NCBI GenBank assembly: GCA_022749755.1
Contig: CM040445.1
Location: 4,857,182 to 4,921,181 of the forward strand
Reading direction: 5' to 3'
Length of the DNA: 64,000 nt
Source of the DNA: Azadirachta indica
Lineage: Eukaryota; Streptophyta; Magnoliopsida; Sapindales; Meliaceae
The position numbers and the translations under genes are program-made. A model generated the notes under the pieces. That model ran no database searches, was not told where the DNA came from, and saw nothing but the letters and a program-made list of their open reading frames with translations. This document shows, in pieces, positions 23,855 through 36,632 of the stretch (the stretch's first letter is position 1; each line of letters opens with the position of its first letter).

Positions 23855-26800
23855 ATGGCGTCGAATGAGGGATTTCTGACGGATGAGCAGAGGGAAATGA
23901 TGAAAATAGCGAGCCAAAATGCTGAGATTCTGTCGTCCTCCCCAAAATCTCCACCATCTTTACTTTCTGACCATCAGTTGAAAGTTCCTGCTGCTGGCAA
24001 GGCACCGACTGTTGGAATTGCAGTAAGACACGTGCGTAGGTCACACTCTGGAAAGTTTGTGCGTGTGAAGAAGGGTGAGTTAACACTTATGTGCAGGCTG
24101 TTCTTCATTATGATACTCTCTTATCTAAATTTTAAGAGATTGAAAATTTTAATTCTATGTTAGGATGATTCTTTTGCTTTTTTGACCTGGAGTGAAGATA
24201 TCTTGAGTTCTGTCTATTTCTCAAGTTGCATTAAATTTTACTTTCCATTATTTTGATGGGACCAAATATACTTTGTATCCGTTTGTTATAAATCTGGGAT
24301 GAGTTACATTTATGGTTTCTATGATGTTGGCTCTCAAATCTTTCTCTGCAGTATGGACTAAGTAAAGCATTGCCAAAATAGCCATTACCTTTGACAGAGA
24401 GAAATCTGACTATGATTAAGTTGCAAAATATCACGAGTTTCATGATTGGTTAATTTAGGAATTTATTATTGTTAAGGATTTTTTTTCTCAGGCTTATTAT
24501 CCTCTGATATTGGTGCAAGTTTGCTGATTTATGGCTTCACTTTAAAGTGGATACAAACTGAAATGTCAACTGTTGTCATGTTTATCTTAATGCCTGCATA
24601 CGCATTTATTCTATAACTAACTCTGAATCATATTAGAGGTTTTGTTGTGAAATTTGCCATGATAGTTTATACGATTCAAATTCATATGAGCTTCATTTTT
24701 TGTTGGTGTTGAGAGATTAAAAATCTGCCTGTAAGTCAAATTCTTTGCAGATCTCTTCCATGGATGATTTGCATTTCCATTGTAGCAACTTCTAAATTTA
24801 ATATATTGCCCACTTGATGTTTCTTTCTGTTTTTCTATGTGGGTAAATTTTTAAGGGACTAATGTTATAAGCGTGTCAGTCTTGTGGGGCTTGAATAAAG
24901 TTATCATTCAGTATGTACCTAAGTTGGTTGTTTTGCTTAGTTTCTTTTTCCTTTCCTAAAAAATTATTGCTCAGAGATATCAAATACATAAAAAACATCA
25001 GATTATTGCTGATAAAACCTCATGGTTATGGTTTTGGAGTTATTGGACCATAGCGCCATGTGATGAGGAGAATATCTCATGCAAGTTGGTGAGTGGATGC
25101 TTTTGTGATAGGTTTTAGGTGGAAGCTTAAGCAGTTGCCAGAAGACCGAAAAAGAAAAACTGTTTACAATTACTGGGAAGTTGTTTTTTGCGTTATTACA
25201 TATGAAAAAGATTTTTGAATATATTAAACTACATATATGTGAATGGATATTATGGTTGGTGGACTTGTTATTCTATGCCTAGCCTTGTTCTAAATGGATG
25301 ACCATGAATGCTGCTGGGCCACCTTCTTTTATGTCCACTTTATTTACTTTTATTAGTTCCATTCATGATTTTAAGGCAGCATTCCCATCCATCTGATATT
25401 AATTGGCTTCTGTACTCGACTTATGATTATAGATGGTGCTGGAGGCAAGGGCACATGGGGAAAACTGCTTGACACCGATGGTGAATCTCATATTGATAGG
25501 AATGATCCTAACTATGACAGTGGAGAGGTAATTGCAGTTGCTTTTATGTAATATGTTTTACCTATAATGTTTTGATTCAATCTAGGATTTACGTCTCTAT
25601 TTTTTTTTTTGGTTGGCGTCTGTGCTTGCAAGATACTCTTTATTGGAATGGTATGGTTTTACTAGTAAATTGCTTTCATTGGCGATTCTATAAGTAATCA
25701 TAAATTGCTCTTGAATCCTTCTTTCAATAGGAACCTTATCAACTTGTGGGGGCTACTATTTCTGACCCCTTGGATGATTACAAGAAAGCTGTTGCTTCCA
25801 TCATAGAGGAATACTTCAGCACTGGTGATGTGGAAGTGGCTGCATCTGACCTCAGGGAACTTGGCTCCAGTCAGTATCATCCTTACTTTATCAAGCGGCT
25901 TGTTTCCATGGCCATGGACAGGCATGATAAGGAGAAGGAGATGGCTTCAGTTCTGCTTTCAGCACTTTATGCTGATGTCATCAGCCCTGCTCAGATTAGG
26001 GATGGCTTTGTCATTCTTCTGGAGTCTGCTGATGACCTTGCAGTTGACATATTAGATGCAGTTGATATCCTTGCTTTATTTGTAGCTCGTGCTGTGGTTG
26101 ATGACATACTTCCTCCGGCTTTCCTCACAAGGGCAAAGAAAACACTTCCGGAGTCCTCAAAAGGATTTCATGTTATTCAAACTGCTGAGAAGAGCTATCT
26201 CTCAGCTCCACACCATGCAGAACTTGTAGAGAGGAGGTGGGGTGGTAGCACTCACATAACTGTTGAGGAAGTGAAGAAAAAGATTGCTGATTTGTTGAGG
26301 GAATATGTTGAGAGTGGAGATACTTTTGAGGCATGTAGGTGCATAAGGGAGTTGGCGGTTTCATTCTTCCATCATGAAGTGGTAAAGAGGGCTTTGGTTC
26401 TTGCAATGGAGATTCGAGCAGCAGAACCACTTATATTAACATTGTTAAAGGAAGCAGCTGAGGAAGGCCTGATTAGTTCTAGTCAAATGGCAAAAGGATT
26501 TGCTAGGTTAGAAGAGAGTCTTGATGACCTTGCTCTTGACATTCCATGTGCAAAAGATTTATTCCAATCACTTGTTCCCGTGGCTATATCTGAAGGATGG
26601 CTGGATGCTTCATTCATGAAGTCTCTGGCTGAAGATGGAAGGATAAAAGAAGAAGATGAAAAGGTAAAGCGCTACAAGGAGGAGGTAGTGACCATAATTC
26701 ATGAATATTTTCTTTCAGATGACATTCCTGAACTTATCCGAAGTCTTGAAGATCTGGGGGCACCTGAATTTAACCCAATTTTCTTAAAGAAGCTGATCAC

Positions 26801-27551
26801 TCTTGCCATGGACAGGAAGAATAGAGAGAAAGAAATGGCATCTGTTCTGCTTTCTGCTCTTCACATAGAGATCTTCTCTACCGATGATATTGTGAATGGT
26901 TTTGTCATGCTCCTGGAATCTGCGGAAGATACGGCATTGGACATTTTGGATGCTTCAAATGAGCTTGCTCTTTTTCTGGCCAGGGCAGTGATTGATGATG
27001 TCCTGGCTCCACTAAATTTAGAAGAAATTGGAAGCAAATTGCCTGCAAATTGTAGTGGGAGTGAGACTGTGCGTATGGCTCGATCACTCATTGCTGCTCG
27101 TCATGCTGGTGAGAGGATTCTTAGGTGCTGGGGAGGTGGGACTGGCTGGGCTGTAGAGGACGCAAAGGACAAGATATTGAAGCTCCTGGAGGAGTATGAA
27201 AGTGGCGGTGTTGTAAGTGAAGCTTGCCAGTGTATCCGTGATCTTGGAATGCCTTTCTTTAATCATGAAGTGGTGAAGAAGGCATTAGTCATGGCTATGG
27301 AGAAGAAGAATGATAGGATGCTGGACCTGTTGCAGGAGTGCTTCAGTGAAGGACTAATCACTATCAATCAGATGACCAAAGGCTTCACTAGGATCAAGGA
27401 TGGGCTTGATGATCTGGCTCTTGACATTCCAAATGCAAAGGAGAAATTCAGCTTCTATGTTGAGTATGCCCAGAAGAAAGGATGGCTTCTGTCGTCCTTT
27501 GGGTCATCTGCGGTAGATGCCCTGCCTATTCCAGCAGCTGCAGCTACTTGA
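23855..27551 (+). CDS. MRF1: MRF-type translation regulator with four MA3 domains
   Basis: Exons 23855-24074, 25433-25527 and 25731-27551 join to 711 residues. Four MA3 repeats of about 120 residues are visible: about 119-240, 283-404, 419-540 and 582-703. Each starts with a helix such as YKKAVASIIEEYF or VKKKIADLLREYV, and domains 1/3 and 2/4 are the closest pairs. MA3 domains bind the helicase eIF4A, as in eIF4G and PDCD4. Plant MRF proteins associate with eIF4A and ribosomes and are reported to promote translation under TOR and energy control. The N-terminus is Ser-rich with a basic RHVRRSHSGK stretch, a plausible phosphorylation region. The gene lies head-to-tail with the TPR gene, as the Arabidopsis homologues do to my recollection. 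The exact paralogue (MRF1-4) is uncertain. Confidence 0.9.
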
Positions 27552-28416
27552 GAAAGAACCCATAATTTGCATTTGTTTCTCCTGTATGTTGTTGCTTCTT
27601 AACTCTTGTACCATTCTGCGCTTCAAAGGTGCTGGATAGATAGAGAGATATGGGATGTCTGGATTCCTTCTGATGTTTTCTCTTTTTTATCGTGATCATC
27701 TGATGGAGATTCTTAAGATCCCATCCAATGTATAAAGTTGGTTCGTTGTTTCTTCGACATAGCTGTAGGGCTCCTGTCAGCATCAAGAATTATGTTAATT
27801 AGAATTTAGGGATGAATGTGTTATGTTGCTGATACGTGCAATGGGATGGTTAGGATTACTATTTTCATTCTGGAATCTCAGTTCTGCCTTTTGTTGTTTT
27901 AGTTGGAAGAAGGAATATTCACTACTGCCACTCTTTCTGTTATTAGCCTTAGTGTGAGTAGTTTGGAAATCTTTACTTTTTCTATTGCTGACTTGTGTCA
28001 GTGATTTCAAAGAAAGTTACTCAAGGCAATGGGTGCTTCGCAAAAAAATGTGAAAGAAAACGGAAAAACAAAGGTATCTTGTTTAGGGGATGCTCTCATA
28101 ATTTAAAAATTTAAGGAATTAAATAAGAAATTGAAAATTGCATAAAACAAGGGTATCTTGGTGAGGGGGTGCTCTCATAATTTAAAATTTTAAGGAATTA
28201 AATAAGAAATTAAAAATTATATATAAAAAGATGTAGCCGGTAACAGCGGGACCAACGTAATTTTATCCTGCCAATAGAATATGATGGTGGGCTTTCTCCT
28301 ATCAAAATGGAACGGAGCCCTAAGCCCAATTCCGACCACAAAGTCTAGAAATGGAGAATGCATAAGCTGAAAACGTAATATGTACCCTTCTTCTACTACT
28401 TTTCAATTGTGTAGTA
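27552..28416. other. Intergenic with a 79-bp tandem repeat
   Basis: MRF 3' UTR followed by the TPR gene promoter region. Two adjacent imperfect copies with a period of 79 bp occupy about 28070-28225; both contain GGTATCTTG, GGTGCTCTCATAATTTAAA-like and GGAATTAAATAAGAAATT blocks. The repeat ends about 190 bp before the TPR start codon. Confidence 0.7.
28070..28225. repeat. 79-bp imperfect direct repeat, two copies
   Basis: Unit starts at about 28073 and 28152. The copies differ at several positions in the first third (TTTAGGGGATG versus GTGAGGGGGTG) and are near-identical over the AT-rich remainder. Confidence 0.85.
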
Positions 28417-31400
28417 ATGGAACCAAGATCGCCGGAACTGTACCCAGTGGCCGTAAAATCAGAACTGGGAACCGTAGACAACTCTGCGGAAGACGTTCCC
28501 AAAACTCTTCAGTCATCTAAGGTATTCGTCTTGGCTGACCTCAATGTTAATCCTCCTGAAACCGACGCCGACACTGTTTCAGCTCCCGAACTCACCAGGT
28601 TGGTTCCTATTTCTTTTCTTCCGTAAATTTCGCGATTTTAGGTTTAATCCAGTTGGTAGTTGAAAGGAGATTAGAATTAGACGGCTGAAATGCAAAATTT
28701 TTAGGTCGGATAGCAATCATAGCAGTCATGATAGAGGTACTTCAATGTCTAAAGAGGTGGATGTTGTAGAAGGAGAAGGTAAGAAGCTAAACAGACTTGG
28801 GAAATGCCGTTCAAGAATAAATAAGGTAGATTCCTCACTTGATTTTGGAGTTGACGCGGATGGTGATCAGGCTGGTCAAGGCGCTAGCTCATCTCGTGAG
28901 GAAAAAGTCAGCAGTCTCAAAACAGTGAGTTCACTCTTCAATTCTTGTATCCACTCTTTCCGTAAATCAGTTTATAGCTTTTCACCTTTGTTTTTTTTGG
29001 GTCAAATTGACAAATTAATTCTTTTTGCTTCGCGTACATGCTTGTAGGGTTTGGTACATGTTGCAAGGAAGATGCCGAAAAATGCCCATGCTCATTTCCT
29101 GCTTGGCCTGATGTATCAGAGGTTGGGCCAGCCTCAAAAGGTATCTTTGGAAATCACCTACCTCTATGTTTGGGTTAATATGCTTCACGCCATGTTGACT
29201 TGGGTTTTGAAATACTTTTAGGCTCTTTTGGCTTATGAGAAGGCGGAAGAGATTTTACTTCGCTGTGAGGCAGAGATTGCTAGGCCAGAGTTGCTGTCAT
29301 TGGTCCAAATTCACCATGCACAGGTGCGGTGATCTTATTGACTCTTAACTGTTTATTTCCTTCTTTATAAGTTAATTTATTGCTTTGCTTGTTTCCTGTC
29401 TTATTAAGTCTGAAATTAGAGTCATTTTAAGTTGCTAATTTTCTTAATATATTACATAAAATTTGTAGTGCCTACTACTTGAAAGCTCTGGGAACAATGG
29501 TTTAGATAAAGAACTTGAACCTGAAGAGCTTGAAGAACTTATTTCCAAACTCAAGGATTCGATGCAGTCAGATATTAGGCAGGCAGTTGTTTGGAATACT
29601 TTAGGGTTGATACTCCTGAAAACTGGCCATCTGCAGGTGCATTACGTTTTTCTTCCTGTTCACAGTTTTGTGTTTTTCACTTTTTGTGGTCTGATGTTGA
29701 CTTTGTTATTTTTTCTAGAGTTCAATTTCAGTCTTGTCATCTTTACTGGCTCTTGACCCCAACAACTATGACTGCCTTGGAAACCTTGGGATTGCTTACC
29801 TTCAAAGGTAATAATCGTGCTGTTAACTTATCCTTTTGAGCGTGTATACTTTCACTGCAATATTATTACCATGGAGTTTGAAATAGTAAGAAACAAGGGA
29901 GGCAGTTATGGTATGCAAAAGCAAGAAGTCACCGGGGGAGGGTTGAGTGTCTCATGACAGCAATATATTAGTCCCTTTGATTTTTGTAGTTGGTATCATT
30001 GAGATGTGTATCCTCTTTCTGGAGATTTTTGGACAGCTCGTTCTTTTTCTGGTTGCAACAGATTTACTGTCAAAACTTTTTTATATTAAACCAAGAATGA
30101 AGATCAGTGATGTTCTGTTTAGGTTAAAGGTTCAGCCATTATTGATGGTTTTCTTACACTTAGTTGCTTCTATTTTCCAGCGGAGATTTGGAGCTATCAG
30201 CAAAATGTTTTCAGGATTTGATCCTAAAGGATCAAAACCATCCTGCTGCATTAATCAACTATGCTGCTCTTCTTTTGTGTAAATATGGTTCAGTTGCAGC
30301 AGGTATGCTTTATATGAACTTGACTCCTTGGTTTAGATCTCTATTGGCATGTTACTTATGAATCTCAAAGTGAAAAAGTCAAGGAGTGGTGCAGGATGTA
30401 ATTCAGTTTATTCTGGAAAGTTTCTTTTCTCTTTCTTAGACATGAGCTGGTCAAACTAACCTATATTGCAACACCCTCTTAATAAAATGTCAGGTGCTGG
30501 TGCAAATGCGGGCGAGAGTGCTTGTACAGATCAGGTTGCTGCTGTCAATGTTGCAAAGGAGTGCTTGCTGGCTGTGTTAAAAGTGGATCCTAAAGCAGCA
30601 CATATATGGGCAAACCTAGCTAATGCATATTATATGATCGGTGACCACAGAAGCTCTGGCAAGTGCTTGGAGAAGGTGCTCATGGCTCATTGCTACAGTC
30701 ATTTATAGACTTTTTTTGAGGTGGTTTATTGGTTTCCTTGATCTTTGAAGGAATGGTCATCACTTTTTGCATTTTGAGAAAGATTATTGAAATGCTTCTG
30801 TACTGAGTATTTTCTATTTCTCAGCGGCTAAACTCATTATTGTTTTAGTAATTCATGCATGTGCTGTGTGTGAACTAACCGTACTGCTCTGAGGTTTTAT
30901 TAAGTTCAGTGTCTTACAAATTATATAACTCTTTCAGGCAGCAAAACTAGAGCCAAATTGTATGTCTACTCGTTATGCAGTTGCAATCCATCGAATCAAG
31001 GATGCAGAAAGGTCTCAAGAACCTAGTGAACAGCTTGCATGGGCTGGAAATGAAATGGCTTCAATTTTGAGAGAAGGAGATCCTGTTCAGATTGAACCTC
31101 CCATTGCATGGGCTGGACTTGCTACAGTTCACAAAGCTCATCATGAGATTGCAGCTGCTTTTGAAACAAAGCAAAATGAGCTGTCAGAAATGGAAGAGCG
31201 TGCTCTTTACAGTTTAAAGCAGGTATTCTTTTCACCAGACCAATGCTGACAATTATGTGATTGGCTATTGTAGTACTTTCCCTTGGCCAGTTGAATATGC
31301 TATACATTCTTTCGGATATTTTGTTCTTTGTTGTGTGCGTATACTTGCACTTATGTGTGGTGTATATTATTTGCATTTAAATTTTGTGTGAACTTGGGTT

Positions 31401-32323
31401 TATGATATATTGTGGTCATTTGTACAAAATTAATATTCCTTAGTAGATGGCAATATTAAACATGTTCTGCTGTGGTTAAAGTATTTGATAAAATTTTGCT
31501 TTGGTCCTCAAATAACTGTAGTATTGTCATCATGGTTAATTAAGATAAGCCATTAGAACATAGAAAGGTCTACAGATTTCCGAGTATGAAAAAATTTAAA
31601 AAACAAATTATATTGTGTAAGCATCCTGTGCTTAAAACATGTGCAGTTAACATATTCACTTCATTAATTTTCTCTATATTGATCAGGCAGTAGCCGAGGA
31701 TCCAGATGATGCTGTGCAGTGGAACCAGCTTGGCCTTCATAGTCTCTGTTCTCGGCAATTTAAAGCAGCACAAAAGTATCTGAAGGCTGCCGCAGCCCGT
31801 TCTAAAGAATGCAGCTACACATGGTCAAATCTTGGTATCTTGCAAATTATGATAATTGCTTGCTATCTTTATCATTACGCAATTATGTAAGGTCATTTTA
31901 TTTTTCCTTTTAATAATGACCCCATGGTTATAAAATTTTGTATCACCAGGTGTCTCACTGCAGTTATCTGAAGAGCCATCGCAAGCTGAAGATGTATACA
32001 AGCGAGCTTTGGCATTGGCAAAATCTGACCAAGCACATGTTATATTTTCCAACCTTGGGAATTTCTACCGGCAGCAGAAACAATATGAATGTGCCAAGGC
32101 AATGTTCACAAAGTCACTTGAACTTCAGCCTGGTTATGCTCCTGCATTTAACAATCTAGGACTGGTATTTGTTGCTGAGGGTCGATGGGAGGAAGCCCAG
32201 TTCTGTTTTAACAAAGCCCTCATGGCTGACCCATTACTGGATGCAGCTAAATCCAATGCTATCAAGGCAATGGCCATGTCCAGATTGTGTGAAGGATTAT
32301 CCACATGTTCTCTTCAAAAGTAG
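28417..32323 (+). CDS. TPR protein (At5g63200-like)
   Basis: Eleven exons: 28417-28598, 28705-28924, 29048-29140, 29222-29323, 29469-29636, 29719-29807, 30181-30302, 30494-30675, 30938-31222, 31687-31834, 31950-32323. They total 1,965 nt, or 654 residues. After an acidic, Ser-rich N-terminus of about 130 residues, tetratricopeptide repeats run almost to the end (for example HAHFLLGLMYQRLGQPQKAL, AVVWNTLGLILLKTGHLQSS, YDCLGNLGIAYLQSGDLELS, AHIWANLANAYYMIGDHRSS, APAFNNLGLVFVAEGRWEEA). Databases often label such proteins SPINDLY-like because of the repeats, but I see no glycosyltransferase domain after them, so an O-GlcNAc or O-fucose transferase activity should not be assumed. A scaffold role is likely. 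The function is unknown to me. Confidence 0.88.
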
Positions 32324-33155
32324 TGTGTAGCCAACTGAAGGCAAATAGCTTCTCCCAGTTTTATAGTTAGGTTTGTAAAGCTATGTATAATCTATTTTCA
32401 GTACCACAGCATTGGTCTGTAGGATTGTTATATATGTTAAATGACTTTTTACATTGCAGCTGGTCCCGTGTTGAGGTCTGGTTTAGTCAACGAACTAAAA
32501 CATGACCCTTCCATTTAACACCTAGTGAGTCACACATGTTTACACTACTTCGACCTGGTGTTAACGATGAAAATATGTACTTGCTTATCAAGATCATCTG
32601 TATTTCAACCCACACTGTGGACGTCAAAACGACAAAAATTGTCAATTGAAGTTAGCCGGAGATTTTCTAGTTTCTTGGTTTGATATTACTGATTGTGCTT
32701 TTGGGTTACAGCTTCTTGCATCTGTGCTTGGAACAGGCTAGATGCATGTTTGATTGCATAGAGGGATGCAACAGCCCAGATGCATAGTCGATTGTATAAA
32801 CGCTTGGAACGGTCTAGACGCAAAGTTGATTGTTCTAAAGTTTTTGGTTTTGGTTCTGGAGTTGACGTATGAGAAGGTCTCTCGATGATGTGAAATTTAG
32901 TTTCTGGAATTGTTGAGAGGAAATAGTGGGCCGTATGAAAGATGAGATCCCAATGTCGCTGATTGTACTCCCCGGATAAGAGTGGAATCTAGAAAGCATA
33001 ATTCTATTGGATAATTGTTTGACCTCCTTGTTTCCCTATTAATAACCTATTGCTTTGTTGCGAAACAGCTTTTCTCAAGCCTAATTCGTTCTTCGAATTC
33101 TTTCTTTCTTGGGCGTCCTAATAAACCTCAGAACATTACACCAGAGAAATAGGTA
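32324..33155. other. Intergenic, TPR 3' flank and PSBY promoter
   Basis: No coding region recognised. The final ~100 bp are the PSBY 5' leader. Confidence 0.5.
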
Positions 33156-33758
33156 ATGGCTGGGACCTTAGAGATAATGACAATGCTTAATCCCAATTCT
33201 TTGAGCATTAACACTCCCAAAAATCTCAGTAAATGCAAACCCACGACAGAACCTACACCATTTCTCTCCTTCCAAAACCCTAATCGAAGTCTCACCGTAC
33301 CCAAGTCTTCTTCTGACTCCAGCATTCCATCTTTAATTACTGGAACAGCAATGGCTGGCACCATCTTTTCAACATTAGCTGCTTCTTATCCTGCAATGGC
33401 TGCCCAACAACTTGCGGAGACTGCAGAAGGTGACAACCGAGGCCTAGCCCTTTTACTGCCCATAATTCCAGCCATACTATGGGTGCTATACAACATCCTT
33501 GGACCGGCACTTAACCAGATTAACAGAATGCGCAGTGAGAAAGGGATTGTTATAGGGCTTGGACTTGGTGGGGTGGCTGCATCAAGCTTTTTCACTGTGC
33601 CAAGTGCATCGGCAAATGAAATTGCCTTGACTGCTGAAGCTTCCAGCCATAACCGGGGCTTACTTTTGTTAGCGATAGTCACTCCTGCTATTCTCTGGGT
33701 CCTCTACAACATTCTTCAACCTGGTTTAAATCAGATTAATAGAATGAGGTCTGGGTAG
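33156..33758 (+). CDS. PSBY: PsbY precursor (two photosystem II subunits in one chain)
   Basis: Single exon of 200 residues. A Ser/Asn/Lys-rich transit peptide is followed by a hydrophobic segment ending in ASYPAMAAQ, a thylakoid-type cleavage motif. Next comes a first PsbY unit whose membrane helix reads LALLLPIIPAILWVLYNILGP. A second hydrophobic signal ends in VPSASANE, and a second PsbY unit has the helix LLLLAIVTPAILWVLYNILQP. Both units end in the same NQINRMRSxxG-like tail. In plants this precursor is processed in the thylakoid to two single-span proteins (A1, A2) bound near cytochrome b559 of photosystem II. Both AxA sites and both helices are intact. The gene stands alone between the TPR gene and a retrotransposon about 1 kb downstream. 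Confidence 0.95.
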   Translation: MAGTLEIMTMLNPNSLSINTPKNLSKCKPTTEPTPFLSFQNPNRSLTVPKSSSDSSIPSLITGTAMAGTIFSTLAASYPAMAAQQLAETAEGDNRGLALLLPIIPAILWVLYNILGPALNQINRMRSEKGIVIGLGLGGVAASSFFTVPSASANEIALTAEASSHNRGLLLLAIVTPAILWVLYNILQPGLNQINRMRSG

Positions 33759-34794
33759 AAATAATCAAATCCTGTTTACAATTTACTTTTTCCTTGTATT
33801 CCGGTTCATCATCAGTATGACAACCATTGGGGATAGTAGCAGTATGTATGATTAGTAAATAGAGGTTCAAGTACTCGCATCTGTCAATTACAAATACAAG
33901 TTTTTATTACCAACAGAATTTTTTTTAAGAACCCAGGTAAAATATGACAATTCATCAAAGCCCGAAAAAGTAGCAACAGGTACCCCATTATGTAGTCTAT
34001 CTTGAGATTGGCAACCCAAACCCACATTGCCGTAGTGGCAAAGATGGTATGTACATATATGTATTCAACCTCCCATGATCCATGAGCCTCTGCTTGGCAC
34101 TGTAGCTTCAGTGCGTAATAATTCGTAAGAAATTTAACTATTGAACATATTGCCGTTCAAATTGTGAAAGAACAATCCTGTTAATCATTTTTCAATTAAT
34201 TAAATTGTGACATTTACGGTTATTTAGTAAGCACAAGCCGAATTTATTTTATTTTAAATGCATCACCATGCTTATTGGTTTCGCCATCAAGGAAATTCTT
34301 TTCGGTTTTCACTCTCATTTATTTAATTGAAAAATTCAAGAAACATTCATTTTCATCTCTCAATATCTGGCATTATGTATGAACGATAATATTTGGAAAA
34401 AAAAAAAAAAAACATTGCCTTCCTCAAAACTCCGAATTCAACGATGATGTTCAAAGTACGTAACAAATCTTTATATTTGTGGTAAACTCATAACCAACAC
34501 ACGCGCCGCGCCCTGTTGCTTTTAAACCTGTGACATCTTAAGATTATCGAGTCATATTGTGTTCAAACATCAGTAAAGAAAAAGAATTAGAGTACAGGTC
34601 GGACGACTTACCTTTACGCGGAGTCAAATTTATTAAATTCTGCTATATGCCTATTCTGAACAGAACACTACTCGCCAATCATCGGCCCACCTTCTAAGAA
34701 TTTTTTATACAATGGATTATTGCATTATGAAAACAACCCAAATAATTGTCAATTATGGTGCATGATTGCAAATTCCTTCAAGTATAATCAAAGC
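33759..34794. other. Intergenic, PSBY 3' flank
   Basis: AT-rich, with an adenine run near 34399-34412. No gene seen. Confidence 0.5.
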
Positions 34795-34798
34795 TACC

Positions 34799-35424
34799 TG
34801 TCACGGCCTCACTCTCTTCACTCGCTTCGACCGTGCGGCGCTTAGCAACTCCGCTCACTAAGCAAGCCTTCGACACCCGCAATGCGCTAAATCGGAAGCT
34901 TATGAATAGAAGAGAGAGCAATAAGAGTTTGAGTGAAGAGTGATTAACACAGCTCAAGTTTATTGCTTGATTGCTTTGCTACTTGGTTGCTTGGTTTGGC
35001 CAAATGAGGCCTCACCTATTTATAGGAAAACTTACATAAAATGGACGGCCTAGATTGCACCTCACAATGCACTTTTGAGGGCTAGAATTGACCTTCTAGA
35101 AATGTCCTAGAAAATATCTACACAATTGTCAAAATGGTAATGCTATCTACACAATTCTAAAACTTGGGCTAATTGGGCCACCATTCTAGAAGTTGGGCTA
35201 GTTGGGCTAACATTGGGCTACAAGTACAATAATGCCAATAAGGAAGAATATATGAATCTTTGGCCCAAATGCCTTATTTCCCCACTTAACCCGTTCTATC
35301 GACGAGTCATATTACCAAAGCTCATGTGCCCGTTTGTCCCGGATTTTCCCTCGCGCGAATTCTGTCCGCACAACGTCTTGATCACGGTTACTGTTCATGG
35401 GCACTATTCACGCGGGGCGTGACA
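34799..35424 (-). repeat. 3' LTR of the deleted gypsy element
   Basis: 626 bp, with 7-bp terminal inverted repeats TGTCACG/CGTGACA. Confidence 0.93.
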
Positions 35425-35435
35425 TCCTCCCCCAC

Positions 35436-36632
35436 CTAAATGCGCGACGTCCTCGTCGCGTCTTCCTCACGGAACCTCTTTATGTGCTCTTGGAATTGCC
35501 ATAGTGCATCTTCATGCTCCCATGTAGCCTCGCTTTCGGGCAATCCCTTCCACTTGATGAAATATTCCGTGTAGTTCGGCACTCCTCGCTTTCGAACTCG
35601 TCGATCTGCAAGAATACACTCAACCTCCTTCTCAAAAGAGGTTACCACGGCAGTTGGAGCCCGTTTTGACTCCCCTCGGCTCGGGTCTTCCTCATCTCCA
35701 TGGTAAGGCTTTAACATGCTTACATGGAAGACGGGGTGGATCTTCGATTTTGGAGGAAGACGATCTTGGTGAGACACCTTGTGCTTCAAGCCCTTCTTGA
35801 ATTGCATGGCCGAGAGTGTCTTATTCTCCTCCTTATTTGATCTTGATATTGGAACCATGCACGGCTTGCCTCTATCAAGGATGCACATGGTGTTGGCAAA
35901 TGGTACTAGCACAACCTTCATTTGATCAAAGAAATCCATTCCAAGCACAATTTTGTGATTGTCCATAGGTGCTACTGACCAATCTACCAGACCTCTCCAT
36001 TCTCCAATAGTGGTTTCGACCTTTTGCGCTACACTTTTGATTGGTTTAGCGGCCGAGTTCACTGCCTTTATGGTGCCGCCTTTGTTGGTCACCTTGAGAC
36101 CTAGTCGTTTGGCCTCGTCAACCTGCACAAAATTATGTGAGGCACCCGTATCAACTAAGGCTTTCGTACGTACCTTGTTGATCACCACATCAACATAGAT
36201 AAGCCCCTTTGCTTGTGCCTCCGGAACTGCTCGAATGGCATTGAGTAGTTGCAAAGAACCCATCGCCGCGTCACCCTCTCGACTTGGTGGTTTCTCCGCA
36301 CGAGCCACCATGGCGTTCAATGCCTTCCTCTTCGGACAATCCCGCATCCAATGAGGACCATCGCAAAAGTAGCAATTTCGAGAAGGTTTGGAATCCCTCT
36401 CTTTGTCATTCCTCGGCTTCTCTTTGCCGCTAGGTGGTTTGCGAAAACCGTCTCCTTGCGATTTGCTATGGTCTCCCCCACCTTTACCTTGGCCACCCTT
36501 CTTGTCCTTGGCCTTGGTATTTGATCGCTCACTTGAGTAATCAGTGAGAGTCTCCGCAACGGCTATCGGCGGTTGCGAGATCTTGCACACTTCGTCTCCT
36601 AAGCTCCGTCTTCGCCCATCCTTGGAGCCCAT
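35436..36632 (-). CDS. Gag zinc knuckle, protease and chromodomain fused in one frame
   Basis: An open frame of about 398 residues. In order: a basic linker, a zinc knuckle CYFCDGPHWMRDC, a retropepsin-like domain with the active-site motif ALVDTGASHNFV, and the usual post-protease segment (VLGMDFF, then MQFKKGLK). At about 35775-35790 it jumps directly to the segment that normally follows the integrase core (KIHPVFHVSMLKPYH). It ends in a chromodomain (YFIKWKGLPESEATWEHEDAL). The whole RT, RNase H and integrase catalytic region is thus missing, yet the join is in frame. The Gag start lies further upstream, separated by a frameshift at about 36567. The old element at 42362-48500 shows the undeleted arrangement of the same lineage. 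Confidence 0.88.
   Translation of the reverse strand: MGSKDGRRRSLGDEVCKISQPPIAVAETLTDYSSERSNTKAKDKKGGQGKGGGDHSKSQGDGFRKPPSGKEKPRNDKERDSKPSRNCYFCDGPHWMRDCPKRKALNAMVARAEKPPSREGDAAMGSLQLLNAIRAVPEAQAKGLIYVDVVINKVRTKALVDTGASHNFVQVDEAKRLGLKVTNKGGTIKAVNSAAKPIKSVAQKVETTIGEWRGLVDWSVAPMDNHKIVLGMDFFDQMKVVLVPFANTMCILDRGKPCMVPISRSNKEENKTLSAMQFKKGLKHKVSHQDRLPPKSKIHPVFHVSMLKPYHGDEEDPSRGESKRAPTAVVTSFEKEVECILADRRVRKRGVPNYTEYFIKWKGLPESEATWEHEDALWQFQEHIKRFREEDATRTSRI

Noticed and set aside
28417..32323. SPINDLY-type O-glycosyltransferase call for the TPR gene
   Set aside because: Only TPRs are present; the chain ends 654 residues long without a glycosyltransferase domain.
35213..35422. 69-codon frame repeated identically at 37977-38186
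   Set aside because: It lies wholly inside the two LTRs, which explains its duplication; no coding evidence.
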